A stretch of 33,473 nt of DNA from NCBI GenBank assembly GCA_024681875.1, contig JAILAA010000159.1:1-33473 (forward strand), in the 5' to 3' direction. The DNA comes from Prevotella sp. Its GTDB lineage: Bacteria > Bacteroidota > Bacteroidia > Bacteroidales > Bacteroidaceae. Below the pieces are notes generated by a model, which did no database searches, was not told where the DNA came from, and was given only the letters and a program-made list of their open reading frames with translations. Positions 23,302 to 29,429 of the stretch are shown here, piece after piece (the first letter of the stretch is position 1; each line of letters opens with the position of its first letter). The position numbers and the translations under genes are program-made.

Positions 23302-24000
23302 TCAGAGTGTTCCCGCTTCGTGATAGGAGTAATACTGCCCGTCTGCAACGATAACGTGGTCAAGGAATTTCAGCCGCATTACTTCACAGGCCCTTTTCAT
23401 GCTCTGTGTCAGGTCGTTGTCACTTTTGCTCGGATGGATGCTTCCTGAAGGATGATTGTGGCAAACGACCAGAATGGTGGCGTTGCATAGCACTGCCTCG
23501 CGCATAACAATACGCACGTCAACAGACACCTCAGACAAGCCGCCATGAGCAATGCGCGTCTTTTTGATGAGGCGATGGTTTTGGTTGAGGTAGAGCGCCC
23601 AGAATTCCTCAGTGTCCAAATCCTGCATCACAGGGTGCATGTGTCGGTAGATGAGTGTAGCCGTGCCTAAGTCGGGGCGCTCCTCGGGTGACTCCATCTG
23701 CCTGCGCTTGCCCAGCTCGCAAGCGGCCAGAATGGTGATGGCCTTCGCCTCGCCTACGCCTTTGTACTCCATCAGCTCGCGTATAGACATCTTACCCAGG
23801 GTGTTCAGGTTGTTGTTGCAACGGCTCAGAATCTGCTGCATCAGCTCCACGGCGCTGACTCCGGGATAGCCCGACCCGACAAGGATGGCCAGCAATTCGG
23901 CGTTGCTCAGCGCCTGTGGCCCTTTGTCGCGCAGCTTCTCACGTGGCTGGTCATCTGGCGACCAGTTGGCAATGGTCAGTTTTGATGCTGTTTGTGTCAT
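23302..24000 (-). CDS. radC: RadC family (JAB domain) protein
   Basis: A 232-residue RadC-family protein. An N-terminal helix-hairpin-helix region (about 20-95: LSNAELLAILVGSG, MSIRELMEYKGVGEAKAITILAACELG) is followed by a JAB/MPN metalloprotease-like domain with HNHPSGSIHPSKSD (H181, H183, D194). The name reflects an old link to DNA repair; the function is unresolved. I start at the ATG at 24000 (MTQTASKLTI). The frame stays open to 24099 only because it runs through the repeat end of the neighbouring element, which adds a spurious HHPCPSSREEG segment. The element begins 18 nt upstream of this start, so the native promoter may be displaced. Confidence 0.9.
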   Translation of the reverse strand: MTQTASKLTIANWSPDDQPREKLRDKGPQALSNAELLAILVGSGYPGVSAVELMQQILSRCNNNLNTLGKMSIRELMEYKGVGEAKAITILAACELGKRRQMESPEERPDLGTATLIYRHMHPVMQDLDTEEFWALYLNQNHRLIKKTRIAHGGLSEVSVDVRIVMREAVLCNATILVVCHNHPSGSIHPSKSDNDLTQSMKRACEVMRLKFLDHVIVADGQYYSYHEAGTL

Positions 24001-24018
24001 CTTGCAAAAGTCATTTTC

Positions 24019-24512
24019 ACTCCCCTCCTCCCGGGAGGAGGGGCAGGGGTGGTGGGAACTACTTGCAGATGCGGCTATTCCTTTTCCATTCTTCCTCATA
24101 AGCTACGATTGACTCAATAATTGCATTGATATTCTTGAAAACGATTTCATTCTCGAAACGCATAACCGTAACACCATTTTCATTCAAAAAGCGAGTTCGC
24201 TCTGAGTCGTGCAGATATGCGCCATGCATATTGTGTACCTCGCCGTCCAACTCGATACACAGTTTGATGGAGGGGCAATAGAAATCCATAACATAGGGGC
24301 CTATACCATGTTGGCGACGAAATTTCAGTCCGTTGATTTGAGCAGCTTTCAATGCTTTCCAAAGAGTCGCCTCAGCGGGAGTCAGGTTATTTCGAAGTGC
24401 CTGTCGTAGATCTTTCTGGCTTTTTGGATTTGCTTCTGCTGTTTTATACATAGGTGCTTTTTTGTAGCGATATCCCCACCACCCCTGCCCCTCCTCCCAG
24501 GAGGAGGGGAGT
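24019..24512. mobile_element. Putative 494-bp element with 40-bp inverted ends carrying a DUF559 gene
   Basis: The ends 24019-24058 and 24473-24512 are inverted copies of each other, identical at 38 of 40 positions. Each end is itself a hairpin (ACTCCCCTCCTCC/GGAGGAGGGGAGT type) followed inward by AGGGGTGGTGGG. The single gene inside takes up 393 of the 414 interior bases, and its stop codon lies directly against the left end. No obvious target-site duplication is seen (left flank ...TTTTC, right flank TTAAT...). The layout is that of a small transposon or REPIN with a nuclease in place of a transposase; mobility is inferred, not shown. Confidence 0.6.
24059..24451 (-). CDS. DUF559 (Vsr-like endonuclease fold) protein
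   Basis: A 130-residue protein of the DUF559 family, which shares the very-short-patch-repair (Vsr)/EDxHD endonuclease fold. Visible features: LTPAEATLWKALKAAQINGLKFRRQHGIGPYVMDFYCPSIKLCIELDGEVH, with D56, E67, D69 and H73 as candidate active-site residues, then D82 and R85, and the end block GVTVMRFENEIV. The family's biochemical role is not settled. It is the only gene between two inverted GC-rich repeats and is oriented like radC. The lower GC content relative to neighbours such as rluD or speA hints at a separate origin. Confidence 0.88.
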   Translation of the reverse strand: MYKTAEANPKSQKDLRQALRNNLTPAEATLWKALKAAQINGLKFRRQHGIGPYVMDFYCPSIKLCIELDGEVHNMHGAYLHDSERTRFLNENGVTVMRFENEIVFKNINAIIESIVAYEEEWKRNSRICK

Positions 24513-24552
24513 TTAATAGACTGAACCCACTTTATAAAGTCGCATACTCAAC

Positions 24553-24732
24553 GAATGACGGCGCAGCCACTCCCCTCCTTTTCCAAAGGAATGACGGCGC
24601 AGCCACTCCCCTCCTTTTCCAAAGGAATGACGGCGCAGCCACTCCCCTCCTTTTCCAAAGGAATGACGGCGCAGCCATTCCCCTCCTTTTCCAAAGGAAT
24701 GACGGCGCAGCCACTCCCCTCCTTTTCCAAAG
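24553..24732. repeat. Five 36-bp tandem repeats
   Basis: Five direct copies start at 24553, 24589, 24625, 24661 and 24697. Each contains GAATGACGGCGCAGCCACT, then the left half of the GC-rich palindrome (CCCCTCCTTTTCCAAAG). The fourth has one change (CATTCCC). There are no spacers. The last copy runs directly into a complete palindrome. Reading frames across it give EWLRRHSFGKGG-type repeats, which I do not regard as genes. Confidence 0.9.
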
Positions 24733-24848
24733 GAGGGGCAGGGGTGGTTTGTAGACAATGACCTAACCTCTTTTTCTTCAATCGGTTGGGACAGTATTGA
24801 CAAACCACCCCTAACCCCTCCTTTTAAAAAGGAGGGGAGTGGCTGCGC
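24705..24848. repeat. 144-bp inverted-repeat pair (REPIN/MITE-like), gene-less relative of the DUF559 element
   Basis: The left arm 24705-24752 and right arm 24800-24848 are inverted copies, about 45 of 49 positions alike. Both read GCGCAGCCACTCCCCTCC, a short loop, GGAGGGG, then AGGGGTGGTTTGT. The 47-bp interior has no ORF. The order hairpin outside, GGGGTGG inside is the same as in the DUF559 element 192 bp away, so it may be a non-autonomous form moved by the same machinery. The remaining part of the gene-free interval 24513-24923 shows nothing else recognisable. Confidence 0.75.
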
Positions 24849-24923
24849 ATTGTTTTTGTTGTACTTTAGCATTGGGTGGACTTTTTCAAGTGGGACTCAT
24901 ACATTCTACACTTTGAAAAACTA

Positions 24924-25979
24924 TTATTTATAGAAGTTTTTCTCAAAGGCAGTGAACTCGTCCTGGCCGAGGACGCAGCGCTTCCACCATGCTTTGATAA
25001 AGCCCAAACCATAGCCCATGAGTTGCACAAAGGCTGCAGGTATGGAAAGGAGACCTACGTAGAGACTTTTGTTCTTCAGGCTGGAGTGAACGAAGATAAG
25101 GAGACTATAGAGCACGATGGGAACCCAGGGCAACAGGCAGAGCCAGCGCCACTGGTCGTTGCTGCAGTAGTACATCAGCAGGCGCCCTATGGCTGAGATC
25201 AGCACCAGACCGATGACGCCAATGGTGAAGACCGTGGGCAGCAGGTGGACGAGCTTCAGCGTGCCCGGATGGCGCTTGGTGAGGTTGATGCGCGCAATGC
25301 CACTGTTGAACACCTGCCGGAAGAACTTGCGGAAGTCGGTACGCCGCTTGTGCCACACCCACGCCTCGGGTATGAGGGCCGTCTTGTAACCGGCTTCTAC
25401 GATGCGGTACGAGAAATCGATGTCCTCGCCGAAGCGCATCTTCGAGAAGCCACCCAGCTGGTTCCACACGTCGCGCCGCACGCCCATGTTGTAGGAGCGT
25501 GGGAAGAACTTGTCCAAGGCCCCCCTCTTATCCCCCCCAAGGGGGGAAGAGCCGCCGCGAATGCCGCCAGTGGTGAAGAAGCTTGTCATGGAGTAGCTGA
25601 TAGCCTTCTGCACAGGCGTGAAGTCTGGGTGCGCAGCGTCGGGGCCACCCCAAGCGTCACAAGAGGTGAGAGATTCGTTTATTGCGGCGACATATCCGTC
25701 GGGCAGTACCACATCCGAGTCGAGCACAATGAGCCACTCGCCATTGGCTCGCTCAGCGCCATAGTTGCGGCTCTGTCCGGGCCCGCTGTTATCCTTATAG
25801 TAATAATGCAAATCAAGGATGCCCGCGAACTTGTCGCAGACATCCTTGCATGGAATCATAGATCCGTCTTCCACAATAATCACCTCGAAGTCTTTTGCGG
25901 TTTGCCTGGTCAGGCTTTCCAGCAGTTCACGGACTTCGTCAGGACGGTTGAAGACTGGAACGATAATACTGTATTTCAT
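24924..25979 (-). CDS. Family 2 glycosyltransferase with membrane segments
   Basis: A 351-residue GT2 enzyme. The GT-A domain (about 1-230) shows YSIIVPVFNRPDEVRELLESL, VIIVEDGS, NSGPGQSRNYGAERANGEWLIVLDSDVVLP (DSD metal site), and FGEDIDFSYRIVEAGYKTALIPEAWVWHKRR (ED acceptor-side motif). Three hydrophobic segments follow (about 245-268, 282-305, 314-338). The donor and acceptor are unknown. Its start codon directly follows the efp stop codon with no gap, so the two are co-transcribed. Residues about 143-154 (GSSPLGGDKRGA) are encoded by a GC-rich palindrome that looks like an in-frame repeat insertion between FFTTGGIRG and LDKFFPRSYNMG. Confidence 0.88.
   Translation of the reverse strand: MKYSIIVPVFNRPDEVRELLESLTRQTAKDFEVIIVEDGSMIPCKDVCDKFAGILDLHYYYKDNSGPGQSRNYGAERANGEWLIVLDSDVVLPDGYVAAINESLTSCDAWGGPDAAHPDFTPVQKAISYSMTSFFTTGGIRGGSSPLGGDKRGALDKFFPRSYNMGVRRDVWNQLGGFSKMRFGEDIDFSYRIVEAGYKTALIPEAWVWHKRRTDFRKFFRQVFNSGIARINLTKRHPGTLKLVHLLPTVFTIGVIGLVLISAIGRLLMYYCSNDQWRWLCLLPWVPIVLYSLLIFVHSSLKNKSLYVGLLSIPAAFVQLMGYGLGFIKAWWKRCVLGQDEFTAFEKNFYK
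25519..25551. repeat. REP-like palindrome inside the glycosyltransferase gene
   Basis: The inverted repeat CTCTTATCCCCCC-CAA-GGGGGGAAGAG (25525-25551) is preceded by GGCCCCCC. Its layout (C-rich run, short spacer, G/C hairpin) matches the intergenic palindromes at 11671-11808 and 24019-24848. It adds about 11-12 codons in frame to the gene. Confidence 0.65.
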
Positions 25980-26546
25980 TTACTCCTTGGCTCTTGCCAG
26001 GTAGCTACCATCGCGGGTGTCGACCTGGATGAGGTCGCCCTCGTTGATGAACAGGGGAACGCGCACCTCGACGCCAGTCTCCAATGAAGCGGGCTTCAGC
26101 GTGTTGGTGGCGGTGTCGCCCTTGACGCCCGGCTCACTGTGGGTTACGCGAAGGATGGTCTTCACGGGCATCTCGGCATAGAGGATAGTGCCATCGGTGG
26201 TGTCAGAGACCACTTCCACGATGTCGCTCTCCTTCATGTACTCATGGCCGATGACGAGCTCGTTGTCTATGGGAATCTGCTCGAAGGTCTCCTGATTCAT
26301 GAAGATGCGGCCCGACTGGTCCTCATAGAGGTACTGGTAGGGGCGACGCTCAATGACGACGTCTTCCAGCTTCTCACCGATGTTGTAGCGGCGCTCCAGA
26401 ACGCGGCCGTCGCTGACGTTCTTCAGCTTGATGTTCATGATGGTGTTACCCTTGCCCGGCTTGCGATGCTGGAAGTCGATGCAAACCCAGATGCCTCCGT
26501 CCATGCGGATGGCCGTTCCTTTCTTAATGTCTTGTGAGTTAATCAT
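25980..26546 (-). CDS. efp: Elongation factor P
   Basis: A 188-residue three-domain translation factor that relieves ribosome stalling at polyproline stretches. The KOW-like N-terminal domain shows MINSQDIKKGTAIRMDGGIWVCIDFQHRKPGKGNTIMNIKLKN with K32 in the PGKG loop, the usual modification site region. The OB domains follow, with EMPVKTILRVTHSEPGVKGDTATNTLKPASLETGVEVRVPLFINEGDLIQVDTRDGSYLARA matching the family signature. The start at 26546 gives the standard N-terminus; a longer open frame upstream overlaps the promoter. The GT2 gene follows immediately. Confidence 0.96.
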   Translation of the reverse strand: MINSQDIKKGTAIRMDGGIWVCIDFQHRKPGKGNTIMNIKLKNVSDGRVLERRYNIGEKLEDVVIERRPYQYLYEDQSGRIFMNQETFEQIPIDNELVIGHEYMKESDIVEVVSDTTDGTILYAEMPVKTILRVTHSEPGVKGDTATNTLKPASLETGVEVRVPLFINEGDLIQVDTRDGSYLARAKE

Positions 26547-26580
26547 ATAAAATAATACCTTAATATGTTGTTTTCGGCTG

Positions 26581-26588
26581 CAAAGGTA
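26581..26588 (-). promoter_or_regulatory. Predicted -7 element for efp-GT2
   Basis: TACCTTTG on the minus strand matches TAnnTTTG and lies 34 nt upstream of the efp ATG. Confidence 0.65.
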
Positions 26589-26662
26589 CGAAATATTTCT
26601 TAATTCATAATTCATAATTCATATTTTTTTGAGAAAAACTTGCGCAATTGAAAAAATATGCG

Positions 26663-26670
26663 TAATTTTG
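26663..26670 (+). promoter_or_regulatory. Predicted -7 element for rpmH
   Basis: TAATTTTG matches TAnnTTTG and lies 80 nt upstream of the rpmH start codon. It is divergent from the efp promoter, with about 75 bp between the boxes. Confidence 0.65.
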
Positions 26671-26750
26671 CAGCCCGTTAGCCCTCATCGGCTCTAAATG
26701 TCAAGAAAAAAATCAAACAACAATAATAATATAATAAGGAATAATAAACA

Positions 26751-26906
26751 ATGAAAAGAACATTTCAGCCCCACAATCGCCGCCGCGTGAACAAGCATGG
26801 CTTCCGCGAGCGCATGGCCACGAAGAACGGCCGCCGCGTGCTGGCCAGCCGCCGCGCCAAGGGCCGCAAGAAGCTGACCGTCAGCGACGAGCGTCATGGC
26901 AAGTAA
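26751..26906 (+). CDS. rpmH: 50S ribosomal protein L34
   Basis: A 51-residue, highly basic protein, [21 protein letters not shown]..., with the [21 protein letters not shown] block that defines L34. The usual bacterial length is 44-46; the slightly longer tail (VSDERHGK) fits the phylum. An AAGGA stretch lies about 12 nt before the ATG. A strong terminator follows. Confidence 0.98.
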   Translation: MKRTFQPHNRRRVNKHGFRERMATKNGRRVLASRRAKGRKKLTVSDERHGK

Positions 26907-26930
26907 ACCTGCTTTAGCAGCGTAAATGAC

Positions 26931-26975
26931 AAATGGGACAAAACAGGTCAGTGTAAAGACCGTTTTGTCCCATTT
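26931..26975 (+). terminator. Intrinsic terminator after rpmH
   Basis: Arms AAATGGGACAAAAC-GGTC and GACC-GTTTTGTCCCATTT pair over about 18 bp around an AGTGTAAA loop, and the 3' arm runs into TTTTT. It ends 26 nt before the next start codon. Confidence 0.88.
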
Positions 26976-27001
26976 TTCGTGATAACAAAATAACTACTAC
27001 C

Positions 27002-28471
27002 ATGTTCATCCTTACCTTAATCGCAACAATGATGATGAATTTCAACAATGTGAAAGAAACCGAACCTACGGTAAGACCAGCCACGCAGGCTGGGCGCTTC
27101 TATGAGGCACAGCCGCAAAGGCTCCGCCAGGAGGTAGACAGCTTCCTGCACCTGCATGAAGGAACGAACAGCAGCAGCAATGTGGCGGCACTTATCGTAC
27201 CCCACGCAGGCTACTATTTCTCAGGCAATGTTGCTGCGGCGGCCTACATGACACTTGCGCCCGACAAGCCCCTACAGCGCATCTTCCTGCTGGGACCAAG
27301 CCATCGCGAGTGGATAGACGGAGCATCGGTCAACAGCGAGGCCGACTACTATGCCACGCCTTTAGGGCAGGTAAGGGTTGACCGCGAGACTGCACGACAG
27401 CTTATCGAGACCGACAGCGTATTCTGCTATCGAAAGGAGGCCCATGATCGCGAGCACTGCTTAGAAGTGCAGCTGCCTTTCCTGCAGCGCCGTCTGGGCG
27501 AAGTGCCGCCTATCGTACCCATCATCATCTCTACCAACGACTTCTCCAAGCTGCAGCGCATGGCCGAAGTACTGAAGCCATTCTTCACCGATGACAATCT
27601 CTTCATCATCAGTAGCGATTTCTCACATTACCCTTCTTATCAGGATGCCTGTGAGGTTGATGCCAAGACGGGGAAAGCCGTCGAGAGCGGCGACGTAGCG
27701 CAGTTCATCGCCACATTGGAGGCCAATGCCCGCAGCGGCATACGCAATCTGGCAACCAGCGCCTGCGGCGAGTTCGCCATCGTCACCCTGCTCAGCATGA
27801 TGGACAAGCAATACGAGGTAAAGCACCTGATGTATCAGAACTCTGGCGACATCGACAATCATGATTCCCATCGCGTGGTAGGCTATCACGCCTTCGCCGT
27901 CGTGCGTCACGACTCTGCACAGACAGGCTTTTCCCTGTCTGACGAGGAGAAGCATCTGCTGAAGGAGATCGCACTAAACAGCATCAAGGATTCACTGGAC
28001 GGGAATGCCATGAGAGACCGTGAAGACCCATGGCCAGAGCATCCGACGCTCAACCGCATGTGCGGCGCTTTCGTGTCGCTCCACAAGCACGGTCAGTTGC
28101 GTGGATGCATCGGTCATTTCGGCGAAGACGCACCGTTGCACCAGATTGTCGTCGAGATGGCCCGCGCTGCCGCCTTTGAAGACCCGCGCTTCACACCGGT
28201 ACGCCGCGAAGAGCTGGCCGACATCGACATTGAGATATCCGTCCTAACCCCCATGCGCCGCATACAGAGTCTCGACGAGTTTCAGCTGCACCGCCACGGC
28301 ATCTATGTACGAAAAGGCTTCCGCAGCGGCACCTTCCTGCCTCAGGTAGCCGACCAAGTGAACTGGACAAAAGAGGAGTTTGTGGCCCATTGCGCCCACG
28401 ACAAGGCCGGTCTCCCCTGGGACGGCTGGCGCGATGCCGAACTCTTCGTCTATGAGGCCATCGTCTTTTGA
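27002..28471 (+). CDS. AmmeMemoRadiSam proteins B and A fused: MEMO-AMMECR1
   Basis: A 489-residue fusion of two domains. The MEMO domain (about 22-305) shows VRPATQAGRFYEA, LIVPHAGYYFSG (H68), FLLGPSHREW (H101), DFSHYP and SACGEF (C255), residues matching the metal-binding His/His/Cys site described for MEMO1. The AMMECR1 domain (about 312-489) has MCGAFVSLHKHGQLRGCIGHF (C369 in LRGCIG), AFEDPRFTPVRREELADIDIEISVLTPM and GFRSGTFLPQVA. The system's biochemical function is not established. The start is uncertain: Met at 27002 gives a hydrophobic MFILTLIAT leader; internal Mets at 27029-27035 are alternatives. The radical SAM partner follows after a short heptamer array. Confidence 0.92.
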   Translation: MFILTLIATMMMNFNNVKETEPTVRPATQAGRFYEAQPQRLRQEVDSFLHLHEGTNSSSNVAALIVPHAGYYFSGNVAAAAYMTLAPDKPLQRIFLLGPSHREWIDGASVNSEADYYATPLGQVRVDRETARQLIETDSVFCYRKEAHDREHCLEVQLPFLQRRLGEVPPIVPIIISTNDFSKLQRMAEVLKPFFTDDNLFIISSDFSHYPSYQDACEVDAKTGKAVESGDVAQFIATLEANARSGIRNLATSACGEFAIVTLLSMMDKQYEVKHLMYQNSGDIDNHDSHRVVGYHAFAVVRHDSAQTGFSLSDEEKHLLKEIALNSIKDSLDGNAMRDREDPWPEHPTLNRMCGAFVSLHKHGQLRGCIGHFGEDAPLHQIVVEMARAAAFEDPRFTPVRREELADIDIEISVLTPMRRIQSLDEFQLHRHGIYVRKGFRSGTFLPQVADQVNWTKEEFVAHCAHDKAGLPWDGWRDAELFVYEAIVF

Positions 28472-28506
28472 TTTGAGATTTGAGGTTTGAGATTTGAGGT
28501 TTGAGA
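28472..28506 (+). repeat. Five TTTGAGR heptamer repeats
   Basis: Five perfect units alternate TTTGAGA and TTTGAGG, starting at the base after the MEMO-AMMECR1 stop codon and ending at the A of the next gene's ATG. The array forms the whole intergenic gap. It resembles in period, but not in sequence, the AGACNNN array at 4144. Confidence 0.9.
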
Positions 28507-29372
28507 TGTTTGAGTGTCGGTATTATGACTGTTTAGAAGGGGGTACGGTAGAATGTTTACTATGCCCGCATCACTGCCGCATCGCCAATGGCAAGACGGG
28601 CAGATGCCGCAGTCGGCGCAATGTCGGCGGCATCCTCGTCAGCGAAGTCTATGGCCGTCCATGTGCACTGGCCATCGATCCGGTGGAGAAGAAGCCACTC
28701 TATCATTTCCATCCAGGCACCACCTGTCTGTCGATAGCCTGTACGGGATGCAACTTTCATTGTCTCAACTGCCAGAATCATGACATCTCGCAGGTAGCAC
28801 CTGACGCAGTGAAGAGCCATGAACTGCTGCCCGAGGATGCCGTAGCCCTCTGTCTAAGACACCAATGTCCCGGTCTGGCTTATACCTACACCGAGCCGCT
28901 GACCTACATCGAGTATGTCACGGACACGGCACGACTGGCTCACGAAGCAGGTCTCTGGAACATCCTTGTCACGGCTGGCTATGTCTGTGCCGAGCCCCTC
29001 GCCGACTTGCTGCCTTTTCTCGATGCCGCCAACGTCGACTTGAAATCGTTCAGCGACGACATCTACCAGAACATCAGCGGCGGGCACCTCCAACCCGTTC
29101 TTGACACGATCCTTGCCATGCGCGATGCCGGCGTCTGGCTGGAGCTGACCAACCTAGTCATTCCCGGCATCAACGACGACATGCAGATGATTCGCCAGAT
29201 GTGCCGCTGGCTCGTCAGCAACGGCCTTACCGATGCGCCCCTGCACTTCAGCCGTTTCTTTCCCCGCTACAAGATGCAGCACCTGTCTCCCACTCCACCC
29301 GACACACTACAGGCAGCCCGACGCATTGCCCTTGAAGAAGGCCTGCGTCATGTGTATCTTGGCAATATCTGA
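28506..29372 (+). CDS. amrS: AmmeMemoRadiSam radical SAM enzyme
   Basis: A 288-residue radical SAM protein. After a Cys-rich N-terminus (CRYY...CLLCPHHCRIANGKTGRCRSR) comes the cluster-binding motif in ACTGCNFHCLNCQNHDISQ (CX3CX2C). Later blocks GLAYTYTEPLTYIEYVTDTARLAHEAGLWNILVTAGYV, ANVDLKSFSDDIYQNISGGHLQPVLDTILAM and LELTNLVIPGINDD are typical of the PflA-like AmrS family. I start at ATG 28506, giving MFECRYY; a TTG at 28494 would place four codons inside the repeat array. It is paired with the MEMO-AMMECR1 fusion, the full set of this uncharacterised system. The substrate is unknown. Confidence 0.92.
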   Translation: MFECRYYDCLEGGTVECLLCPHHCRIANGKTGRCRSRRNVGGILVSEVYGRPCALAIDPVEKKPLYHFHPGTTCLSIACTGCNFHCLNCQNHDISQVAPDAVKSHELLPEDAVALCLRHQCPGLAYTYTEPLTYIEYVTDTARLAHEAGLWNILVTAGYVCAEPLADLLPFLDAANVDLKSFSDDIYQNISGGHLQPVLDTILAMRDAGVWLELTNLVIPGINDDMQMIRQMCRWLVSNGLTDAPLHFSRFFPRYKMQHLSPTPPDTLQAARRIALEEGLRHVYLGNI

Positions 29373-29429
29373 CAAAGAAGCCGCACAGCTGAAGGCTGGC
29401 GGCTTCTTCATGGATTTACTTCGGAAGAA

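Noticed and set aside
23076..23354. 92-residue plus-strand ORF upstream of radC
   Set aside because: It is the translation of the triple-hairpin repeat and overlaps radC; the similar opposite-strand ORF at 2118-2393 comes from the other copy.
24019..24512. DUF559 segment as part of a restriction-modification or Vsr repair locus
   Set aside because: No methyltransferase or other repair partner is next to it, and the inverted ends explain the context better.
24019..24512. Target-site duplication flanking the DUF559 element
   Set aside because: Flanks were compared and no convincing direct repeat was found; T-rich resemblance (TTTTC and TTAAT) is too weak.
24553..24732. Regular 36-bp repeats as a CRISPR array
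   Set aside because: The units are directly adjacent with no spacers, contain part of a larger REP palindrome, and no cas genes are nearby.
24513..24872. 119-residue minus-strand ORF with EWLRRHSFGKGG repeats, and companion frames
   Set aside because: It is translation of the tandem repeats and palindromes; no start context, no non-repeat sequence, and similar open frames occur in several phases.
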